Origin: Clostridiales bacterium
GTDB lineage: Bacteria > Bacillota > Clostridia > Christensenellales > Aristaeellaceae
DNA length: 6,275 bases
Assembly: GCA_004556985.1 (NCBI GenBank)
Contig: SFFC01000114.1
Span: 1 to 6,275, forward strand
Direction: 5' to 3'
Shown here: positions 1-4,734 of the stretch, in pieces
Position numbering within the stretch: the first letter of the stretch is position 1
How the letters are laid out: every line of letters starts with the position of its first letter
Notes under the pieces: generated by a model
Seen by the model: the letters and a program-made list of their open reading frames with translations, nothing else
Database searches by the model: none
What the model was told of the DNA's origin: nothing
Made by a program: the position numbers and the translations under genes

Positions 1-746
1 TGCTCAGCCTGATCGACCGGATCGGGCAGATCCGCGAGCTCATCGGCGACGGCGAGCTTTCCTCCATCCTTCCGGGCGAGGCCTCCGACAGCGCCGCTTC
101 CGTGACGATCACGGAGCTCGATGGCAGCCGGATGCTCAGCGTGCTCCCGGGCGACGTGCAGGCGCTCATCGGTCTGCTCGATGACGCGCTGATCGAGCTG
201 CGCGCGACGCCGACGCCTGCGCCGACCGCTGAACCGACGGCCACGCCGACTGCGGAGCCGACGGCCACGCCGACCGCGGAACCGACGGCGACGCCGACCG
301 CGGAGCCGACGGCGACGCCGACCGCGGAGCCGACGGCGACGCCGACCGCTGAACCGACGGCGACGCCGACCGCTGAACCGACGGCGACGCCGACCGCGGA
401 GCCGACGGCCACGCCGACCGCTGAACCGACGGCCACGCCGACTGCCGAACCGACGGCAGAGCCGACCGCCGAACCGACGGCAGAGCCGACCGCCGAACCG
501 ACGGCTACGCCGACCGCGGAGCCGACGGCCACGCCGACCGCGGAGCCGACGGCCACGCCGACCGCCGAACCGACAGCCGAGCCCACGGCAGAGCCGACCG
601 CTGAACCCGCGTCGTCGCTGAGCCTCTTTGGTGCGGCGGGCGTGACGCAGGGGATCCTGTGGTTTATTCTCCTGCTGATTCTGATCATCGTGATCATCCT
701 CATCCTGGTGCTCCGGCGCAGGAAGGACAAGAAGAACAACAAGTAA
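1..746 (+). CDS. Membrane-anchored surface protein with PTAE/PTAT-repeat stalk (5'-partial)
   Basis: The frame is open from base 3 to the TAA at 744-746, so 247 residues are visible and the start lies upstream. A GTG at 102 has no ribosome site and the frame continues upstream of it. In order: about 73 residues with amphipathic helical stretches (LIDRIGQIRELIGD near the start, DVQALIGLLDDALIELRA before the stalk); 32 four-residue units P-T-A-E/T (bases 222-605); a short linker (ASSLSLFGAAGVTQ); one very hydrophobic helix of about 21 residues (bases 651-713); then RRRKDKKNNK. By the positive-inside rule the stalk should lie outside the cell and the basic tail inside. There is no LPXTG, so sortase anchoring is not indicated. 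I infer that the stalk is an extended, acidic, proline-rich spacer lifting a domain encoded upstream away from the membrane. I do not recognise the N-terminal family, so the function is unknown. A strong terminator follows 6 bases after the stop. Confidence 0.85.
   Translation, partial: LSLIDRIGQIRELIGDGELSSILPGEASDSAASVTITELDGSRMLSVLPGDVQALIGLLDDALIELRATPTPAPTAEPTATPTAEPTATPTAEPTATPTAEPTATPTAEPTATPTAEPTATPTAEPTATPTAEPTATPTAEPTATPTAEPTAEPTAEPTAEPTAEPTATPTAEPTATPTAEPTATPTAEPTAEPTAEPTAEPASSLSLFGAAGVTQGILWFILLLILIIVIILILVLRRRKDKKNNK
222..605 (+). repeat. 12-bp tandem repeat, 32 copies, coding (PTAX)32 stalk
   Basis: There are 384 bases of uninterrupted, in-frame 12-bp units, each CCN-ACN-GCN followed by GAR (Glu, 20 units) or ACG (Thr, 12 units). 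Glu and Thr alternate through unit 19. Units 19-23 and 29-32 are all Glu. Because the unit is a multiple of three, slippage or recombination changes stalk length but not frame. Codon use shows a 24-bp super-period (see findings). Confidence 0.97.
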
Positions 747-752
747 ATGAGC

Positions 753-787
753 AGAGGGAGGAAACCCGCGGGTTTCCTCCCTCTTTC
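753..787 (+). terminator. Rho-independent terminator of the surface-protein gene
   Basis: A perfect 15-bp inverted repeat has arms at 753-767 and 770-784 separated by only GC, so in practice the loop opens to about four bases. The arm reads AGAGGGAGGAAACCC. The short T-rich tail is TTCT. It starts 6 bases after the TAA at 744-746. The reverse strand has an A/G-rich arm rather than a U-run after the stem, so plus-strand use is favoured. Confidence 0.88.
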
Positions 788-794
788 TATGCTC

Positions 795-897
795 TATAGG
801 AAATTGCGTGAAGAATCGTGCAGCGGGCACAGCGTGGCTTGACTTTGCAAAGCGGTTCGGAAGTGGGAGCGGGCACGGCCCGCTTTCTTGCTTACTT
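795..897. repeat. Intergenic module A (first of three diverged tandem modules)
   Basis: This 103-base module opens with TATAGGAAATTGCGT (795-809). It then has GCGGGCAC at +28 (823-830), TTGACT at +44 (839-844), GTTCGGAA from +60 (855-862) and a hairpin at +73 (868-884). The same ordered blocks at nearly the same offsets appear in the module at 1028, and the head, TTG block and GTT-GGAA block also appear in the module at 898. No open frame here has a credible ribosome site. The function is unknown; it could be a dispersed intergenic repeat or a small structured transcript. Confidence 0.6.
868..889 (+). terminator. Terminator-like hairpin ending module A
   Basis: The stem AGCGGGC (868-874) pairs perfectly with GCCCGCT (878-884) around a three-base ACG loop, and TTCTT follows. 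It looks like a short intrinsic terminator, but there is no plus-strand gene between it and the stronger terminator at 753-784. It therefore either serves an unrecognised small transcript, acts as back-up for read-through, or is simply part of the repeat. Confidence 0.55.
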
Positions 898-968
898 TAT
901 AGGAAATTGCGTCAAACAGCGAAATGTGATAAACGCAACATTGTACAGCAAAAGTTGGAAATAAGATA

Positions 969-988
969 CCCCCTCATGAATGAGGGGG
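969..988. other. Perfect 8-bp hairpin in module B
   Basis: CCCCCTCA (969-976) pairs with TGAGGGGG (981-988) around TGAA. It sits where the modules at 795 and 1028 have their end hairpins. On the plus strand a G-rich run follows (GCAGGGGG), so it is not a terminator there. On the minus strand TATCTTATTT follows, so it could help stop minus-strand transcripts coming from the gene at 1118-3457. Confidence 0.6.
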
Positions 989-1002
989 CAGGGGGAGTTG
1001 AT

Positions 1003-1021
1003 GCGGCGTAGCCGCTTTTTT
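1003..1021 (+). terminator. Short terminator-like hairpin with T-run
   Basis: The stem GCGGC/GCCGC (1003-1007 with 1011-1015, loop GTA) is followed directly by six T residues (1016-1021). The stem is only five base pairs but entirely G/C. No gene upstream on the plus strand obviously needs it. It ends the second intergenic module and precedes the third. Confidence 0.55.
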
Positions 1022-1027
1022 ATCCTG

Positions 1028-1117
1028 TATGGAATTGCGCGGGGAACCCTGCGGCGGGCACCGGACAATCTGACAGGGCTAGGCTGTTTGGAAACGGAAG
1101 CAGGCGCTTCCCGTGGT
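1028..1117. repeat. Intergenic module C (third module, abuts the yfhO stop)
   Basis: The head TATGGAATTGCGC (1028-1040) matches the other heads with two single-base deletions. GCGGGCAC follows at +26 (1054-1061), CTGACA at +42 (1070-1075), GTTTGGAA at +58 (1086-1093) and a hairpin at +68 (1096-1111). By eye, ungapped alignment of 1062-1115 with 831-884 gives clearly more than half identical positions. The head and GCGGGCAC are separated by exactly 14 bases here and at 795. The module ends at the TAA of the minus-strand gene. Confidence 0.55.
1096..1111 (-). terminator. Possible weak terminator of the yfhO-like gene
   Basis: GGAAGC (1096-1101) pairs with GCTTCC (1106-1111) around a four-base loop, 6 bases past the stop on the minus strand. 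The tail read on the minus strand is GTTTCC, a poor U-run, so termination here is uncertain. The hairpins at 1003-1015 and 969-988 lie further along the same path and could finish the job. It also forms the end hairpin of the third intergenic module. Confidence 0.35.
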
Positions 1118-3457
1118 TTACGCCCTGCGCTTTTTCCGGCACAGCACGACGTAAATGCCCAGCGTGCAGGCGGCGAGCAGGCTCAGCGCGATGCCGGCCG
1201 TCAGACTGCGCGTCCGGTAGGTGAAGGCGATTTCATGCGCGCCCGGCTCGACCCAGACAGCCATGAACGAGAGGTCGCAGGGGACGATCCCGGCCGGCTT
1301 CCCGTCGACTGTGGCGGAAAAGCCCTTGTCGTAAGGAATCGTGAAGACCAGCAGGCCGGCCTCCTTGGCGTCGATTTCCGCACGGAAGCCGTCGGCGAAG
1401 GTTTCAAAGCTGTGGCAGGCGTTTTCACGCAGGCGCGCGGCGCTCGTCTGCCAGTCAGGGATGTCGTAGACGTCGAGCTGCTCCATCCGCCCGCCGTAGC
1501 GCGCAAGCTGCCCGTCGTCGAGCGTCACGGCGGCGAGCATCACGGCGCCAACCGTCTCGCTGTCCATGCGCTGATGCGCGTCGCCGGTGCAGACCGTCTG
1601 CAAAAAGCCCATCGGCACGGCGTTCGGATTCACGTAGACGGCAAAGCCGTTCTCCTCGCGGTCGTAGACAAAGCCTTCGGGGACGGGCTCGCCGTCGGTC
1701 TGATGGTATTCGCTGACGCTGAGCAGCGCGCGGAGGGCGCCGGAGCCGTCCGGCGGGGAGACGGTCGTCGATTCGTCGTAGCCAAAGCCGGCGGTCGAGA
1801 TGAACCGGCCGATCGTCGAGGCGCGCAGGGAGTTGAAGCAGGTCAGCGACGACTGGCCGCGCAGCAGGCCGTAATTGCGCAGGCGCGGGCCGTAGTCGAT
1901 GCGCGCGTAGTCCTCCGGCTTGGGCAGGGAGAGCGCGCCGAGCGTCGGCTCCGCAATCTCCTCGAGCGTATACACGCCATTTCCGGCCTCCGTGCCGCCG
2001 GAGAGGATCTCACGGTCGCCCACGGCGATGTACGCGCCGTACTGCACGGCGGCGCAGAGGCAGACGATCGCCAGTGCTGCGCCAAAGCGCGGGCGGCGCA
2101 GCATCAGCAGCATCGAAAGGCCGCCCAGCAGCGTCAGCGAGAGGGAGAGCGCGCGGAAGGAGTCGCCCGCGTAGGCGCCGGTCTTCCGGTTCTGTATGAC
2201 CTCGGCGAGGCGCTGAGGCAGCGCGGCGAGCATGCCCTCGGGCAGCAGGAGGGGCAGCGTCAGCGCGGCGGTCAGCAGGCTGCACAGCAGGAACGAAGCC
2301 TGCCAGGCCCGCCGGGAGGCGCCGCTCTCGCAGGCGCGCAGCGTCGCAAGGGCGAGCATGAGCGAAAGACCGTACCACCAGCGCGTGTAGCCCGTGTTCG
2401 TGAAGAGCGAGAACGCGCCGCACAGCACCGGAACGGCGCAGCAGACGGCCAGCGCGGCCAGCAGCGCCTTGAGCCAGCCCTGCCGCCTGGCGGCCATCAG
2501 CACGGGGATGCCCGTCAGCCCGAAGACGGGCAGATAGGCCGCCGTCGAGCACCAGCTGCCCGCGTCGCCGTAATAGGCATGGACGACGCCGCTCTCGATG
2601 GGCATGAGCAGCGAGCGCAGTCGCTCCAGCAGCACGGCGGGCGCATAGCGCTGGGCAAGCAGCGGCGTATCGCCCGCGCCCGTGCGCGTGATGGAGAGCA
2701 TGAAGCGCAGCGCGGGCAGCAGCAGCACGCCGGAGAGCGCGCAGCCGACGCCGCATTCAAAGACGACCGTCGCGACCCGGCGCAAGCTCCGCGCCTCGCG
2801 CCAGTCCGGCGAAAAGAAGCGGAAGGCGAAATACAGCGCGGCGAGCAGCGCGCTGGCGAGCATGAAGTAGTAGTTGGTCAGCGCGTTCAGAGCGCAGAAG
2901 AGCGCGAGCAGGCCGGGACGCGGCGCGTCGCTCATCGCGATTTCAATGCCCAGCAGGATCAGTGGGAAGAAGGCGATGACCTCCGTGAAGTGGTAAAACT
3001 GGGTGTTGACGACGGTAAAGGAGGAAAACGCGTAGAGCAGGCTGCCCAGCAGCGCGAGGCGGTCGCTTTTGACCATGCGGCGGAAGTAGCAGAACGCCGT
3101 CAGCGCGGCGACGGCATGCTTGAGCACCGCCATGACGCTGATGCCGTAGGGGATGAGCGCCTCGGGCAGCAGCGCCAGCGGCCAGACGAACGGGCTGCCC
3201 AGCGTGTAGAAGGCATAGCTGCCCACAGCAGGCGCGCCCAGAAAGGTCGAGAAGGAGTAGCTGTTCAGCCCGCCGCGCAGAATGCGCCGCGCCTCGAGGA
3301 TAAAGGGAAGCTGCTGCTCGATGTAGTCGCCGCGCGTGACAAACTGCCCGCCATAGGGCAGAATCGCCGGGGCGAGCGCCAGCAGCGCCGTCAGCGCGCC
3401 CAGAAAAAAGGCATGCGCGCCGGTCAGGCGGCGTGGCGCGGGGGATCGTCTGTTCAT
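1118..3457 (-). CDS. YfhO-family polytopic membrane protein, putative GT-C-type glycosyltransferase
   Basis: A complete gene of 779 residues. The ATG (3455-3457) has GGAGGG (3464-3469 on the complement) six bases upstream and a strong promoter further up. A basic N-terminus (MNRRSPAPRR) leads into a first membrane helix at about 13-35. It is followed by the loop TRGDYIEQQ (G43-D44), which matches the conserved G-D of YfhO proteins and the position of the usual GT-C loop acid. About ten further helices span about 75 to 478, including the family-typical NTQFYHFTEVIAFFPL at 151-166. An extracytoplasmic domain follows (about 480-750, with IPYDKGFSATVDGK at 707-720), then a last helix at about 752-773 and a KKRRA tail. 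Characterised Bacillus and Listeria relatives are linked to glycosylation of lipoteichoic acid outside the membrane. That substrate is not shown here, and no csbB- or gtcA-like partner is visible. It is somewhat shorter than Bacillus YfhO (about 860 residues). It is convergent with the surface-protein gene and divergent from sbcD. Confidence 0.92.
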   Translation of the reverse strand: MNRRSPAPRRLTGAHAFFLGALTALLALAPAILPYGGQFVTRGDYIEQQLPFILEARRILRGGLNSYSFSTFLGAPAVGSYAFYTLGSPFVWPLALLPEALIPYGISVMAVLKHAVAALTAFCYFRRMVKSDRLALLGSLLYAFSSFTVVNTQFYHFTEVIAFFPLILLGIEIAMSDAPRPGLLALFCALNALTNYYFMLASALLAALYFAFRFFSPDWREARSLRRVATVVFECGVGCALSGVLLLPALRFMLSITRTGAGDTPLLAQRYAPAVLLERLRSLLMPIESGVVHAYYGDAGSWCSTAAYLPVFGLTGIPVLMAARRQGWLKALLAALAVCCAVPVLCGAFSLFTNTGYTRWWYGLSLMLALATLRACESGASRRAWQASFLLCSLLTAALTLPLLLPEGMLAALPQRLAEVIQNRKTGAYAGDSFRALSLSLTLLGGLSMLLMLRRPRFGAALAIVCLCAAVQYGAYIAVGDREILSGGTEAGNGVYTLEEIAEPTLGALSLPKPEDYARIDYGPRLRNYGLLRGQSSLTCFNSLRASTIGRFISTAGFGYDESTTVSPPDGSGALRALLSVSEYHQTDGEPVPEGFVYDREENGFAVYVNPNAVPMGFLQTVCTGDAHQRMDSETVGAVMLAAVTLDDGQLARYGGRMEQLDVYDIPDWQTSAARLRENACHSFETFADGFRAEIDAKEAGLLVFTIPYDKGFSATVDGKPAGIVPCDLSFMAVWVEPGAHEIAFTYRTRSLTAGIALSLLAACTLGIYVVLCRKKRRA

Positions 3458-3463
3458 GCAAAG

Positions 3464-3469
3464 CCCTCC
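3464..3469 (-). promoter_or_regulatory. Ribosome binding site of the yfhO-like gene
   Basis: On the minus strand GGAGGG lies six bases before the ATG at 3457 and fixes that start. Its GAGG (3465-3468) can pair with CCTC (3474-3477) around TGACG, forming a small hairpin that would cover the site. Confidence 0.8.
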
Positions 3470-3498
3470 GTCAGAGGATTGTTTTGTTTCTGCTCTCT

Positions 3499-3527
3499 AT
3501 TGTACGGGGCGGAAAAGCCGATGTCAA
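3499..3527 (-). promoter_or_regulatory. Sigma-A-type promoter for the yfhO-like gene
   Basis: On the minus strand the -35 box is a perfect TTGACA (3527-3522), the spacer is exactly 17 bases, and the -10 box is TACAAT (3504-3499; five of six consensus bases). Transcription should start near 3492, giving a leader of about 35 bases before the ATG at 3457. Confidence 0.85.
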
Positions 3528-3534
3528 GGCAGGA

Positions 3535-3564
3535 TTGCCGGGGCGGAAGGACGCGTGGTATAAT
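3535..3564 (+). promoter_or_regulatory. Sigma-A-type promoter (extended -10) for sbcDC
   Basis: The -10 box is a perfect TATAAT (3559-3564) preceded by TGG, giving the extended TGnTATAAT form. An 18-base spacer separates it from TTGCCG (3535-3540; four of six consensus bases). The predicted start is near 3571, leaving a leader of about 48 bases before the sbcD ATG. Confidence 0.8.
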
Positions 3565-3575
3565 AGCGGCAAAGG

Positions 3576-3595
3576 GCGGCGCACTCCGACGCCGC
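3576..3595 (+). other. Hairpin in the sbcD leader
   Basis: GCGGCG (3576-3581) pairs with CGCCGC (3590-3595) around an eight-base loop, starting about five bases after the predicted transcription start. It has no T-run, so it is not a terminator. It may simply stabilise the 5' end, and it leaves the ribosome site at 3606-3611 free. Confidence 0.45.
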
Positions 3596-3605
3596 TTACG
3601 GAACG

Positions 3606-3611
3606 AAAGGA
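3606..3611 (+). promoter_or_regulatory. Ribosome binding site of sbcD
   Basis: AAAGGA, followed by AG, lies seven bases before the ATG at 3619. It decides the start: the same frame is open back to 3433, but that extension would run through the promoter and has no homology to SbcD. Confidence 0.75.
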
Positions 3612-3618
3612 AGACGGT

Positions 3619-4734
3619 ATGAGATTTCTGCATCTTTCGGATCTGCATCTGGGCAAGAGGATCTTTGAGCTTTCCCTGCTTGAGGAGCAGCGCCATCTGC
3701 TCGACCAGGTGGCCGCGATGGCGGGGAGAATCGACGCGCTCCTGCTGGCGGGGGACATCTACGACAAGCCCGTGCCGCCGGCGGAGGCCGTCGCGCTGTT
3801 TGACGGGTTTCTCTCGCGCATGAGCCGGGCGGGCTGCCCCGTGCTGATGATCGCGGGCAATCACGACAGCGCCGAGCGCATCGCCTTCGGCGCGGAGCTG
3901 ATGGCGGGCAGCGGCGTGTTTGTCGCGCCGGTGTATGACGGAAAGGCGCGCTGCGTGACGCTTTCCGATGCGCACGGCGAGGTCGACGTCTGGCTGCTGC
4001 CGTTTGTCAAGCCGGCGCATGTGCGCGCCGCGCTGGGGGACGAGGGCATCGAGGGCTACACGAACGCGCTTTCCGCCGCCGTCGCGGCGATGCCGCTTCG
4101 AGCGGGCGTGCGCAGCGTGCTCCTCGCGCATCAGTTCGTGACCGGCGCGGCGAGGAGCGAATCGGAGGAGATCAGCGTCGGCGGGCTGGACAACGTGGAC
4201 GCGGAGGTCTTTTCGCCGTTCTGCTACACGGCGCTGGGCCATCTGCATACGGCGCAGAGCCTGCTGGGCGGGCGCGTGCGCTACAGCGGCTCGCCGCTGT
4301 GCTACGCCTTTTCCGAATGCGCGCAGAAGAAGGGCGGCCTGCTGGTCGACCTCGCCGGGGACGGCAGCGTGAATGCTGAGCCGGTCGCCTTTGAGCCGCT
4401 GCACGCGATGCGAAGCCTGCGCGGATCGTTTGAGGCGCTGGCGCTTGGCGAGGGGAGCGAGGATTACCTGCGCCTCATTCTGACCGACGAGGATGACGTG
4501 CCGGATGCCGCGGCGAGGCTGCGCGCGGTCTATCCGAATCTGCTTCAAATCGTCTATGATAACGCGCGAACCCGCGCGGCCGCGGCGGATTTTACGTCGG
4601 AGGCGCTCTCCCGGCGCGAGCCGTTTGCGCTCTTTGAAGAGCTCTTTGAAAAGCAGAATGGTGCGCCGATGGACGCGCAGCAGGCTGCGCTGCTTCGCGG
4701 TGTGATGGAGAGAATCTGGGAGGACGAGGCATGA
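3619..4734 (+). CDS. sbcD: DNA repair exonuclease subunit SbcD (Mre11-type)
   Basis: A complete gene of 371 residues, close to the usual 370-400 for SbcD. It is the nuclease half of SbcCD, a Mn2+-dependent enzyme that cuts DNA ends, hairpins and protein-blocked ends in the cytoplasm. All metallophosphoesterase motifs are visible: MRFLHLSDLHLG (D8, H10), LLLAGDIYD (D46), MIAGNHDS (N81, H82, D83), LLAHQF (H171) and ALGHLH (H208, H210). The SbcD-typical RYSGSPL comes next (221-227). The C-terminal part (about 250-371) would hold the DNA-recognition and SbcC-contact region; its end, rich in Glu and Leu, looks helical. The ATG at 3619 is chosen because SbcD proteins begin exactly at this motif and AAAGGA lies upstream. 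Its stop overlaps the sbcC start (ATGA, 4731-4734), and a promoter lies at 3535-3564. No key residue is missing. Confidence 0.97.
   Translation: MRFLHLSDLHLGKRIFELSLLEEQRHLLDQVAAMAGRIDALLLAGDIYDKPVPPAEAVALFDGFLSRMSRAGCPVLMIAGNHDSAERIAFGAELMAGSGVFVAPVYDGKARCVTLSDAHGEVDVWLLPFVKPAHVRAALGDEGIEGYTNALSAAVAAMPLRAGVRSVLLAHQFVTGAARSESEEISVGGLDNVDAEVFSPFCYTALGHLHTAQSLLGGRVRYSGSPLCYAFSECAQKKGGLLVDLAGDGSVNAEPVAFEPLHAMRSLRGSFEALALGEGSEDYLRLILTDEDDVPDAAARLRAVYPNLLQIVYDNARTRAAAADFTSEALSRREPFALFEELFEKQNGAPMDAQQAALLRGVMERIWEDEA
4718..4723 (+). promoter_or_regulatory. Ribosome binding site of sbcC inside sbcD
   Basis: GGGAGG lies seven bases before the sbcC ATG (4731), within the last codons of sbcD. Together with the ATGA overlap it supports translational coupling of the two subunits. 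Confidence 0.75.

Larger units (their letters stand above)
898..1027. repeat. Intergenic module B (second module, longer by one hairpin)
   Basis: The head TATAGGAAATTGCGT (898-912) is identical over 15 bases to that of the module at 795. TTGTAC lies at +43 (941-946), GTTGGAA at +56 (954-960), and the first hairpin at +71 (969-988). Between these blocks the sequence differs and is noticeably AT-richer than the rest of the window. Unlike the other two modules it continues about 39 bases past its first hairpin, through a second hairpin with a T-run (1003-1021). Confidence 0.5.

Noticed and set aside
102..104. GTG as the start of the stalk protein
   Set aside because: No ribosome site upstream, and the frame is open with plausible protein sequence back to the window edge, so the gene is 5'-partial.
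222..605. CRISPR array
   Set aside because: Units are 12 bp, contiguous and without spacers, and they translate into a regular Pro-Thr-Ala-Glu/Thr stalk.
682..698. Direct repeat TGATCATC (682-689 and 691-698)
   Set aside because: It encodes Ile/Val in the membrane helix; repeated hydrophobic codons explain it.
839..867. Promoter using TTGACT as -35 box
   Set aside because: No -10-like hexamer lies 16-18 bases downstream (the sequence there is AGTGGG), and no gene follows. The hexamer is instead one of the blocks shared by the three modules.
808..1011. 67-residue plus-strand open frame in the intergenic region
   Set aside because: No ribosome site, it crosses three hairpins and two repeat heads, and the protein has no recognisable features. 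The sequence is better explained by the repeat modules.
3433..3618. 62-residue N-terminal extension of SbcD
   Set aside because: It would pass through both promoters. SbcD proteins begin at the MRFLHLSDLHLG motif, and AAAGGA is correctly placed before 3619.
980..3622. 880-residue open frame on the plus strand, antisense to the yfhO-like gene
   Set aside because: The translation is low-complexity Arg/Ala/Gln/Gly with no domain, no ribosome site and no membrane or catalytic pattern. It arises from GC-rich codons of the real gene read on the other strand.
3454..4548. 364-residue minus-strand open frame opposite sbcD
   Set aside because: It overlaps both promoters and runs against all five SbcD motifs. 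The composition is typical of a GC-rich shadow.
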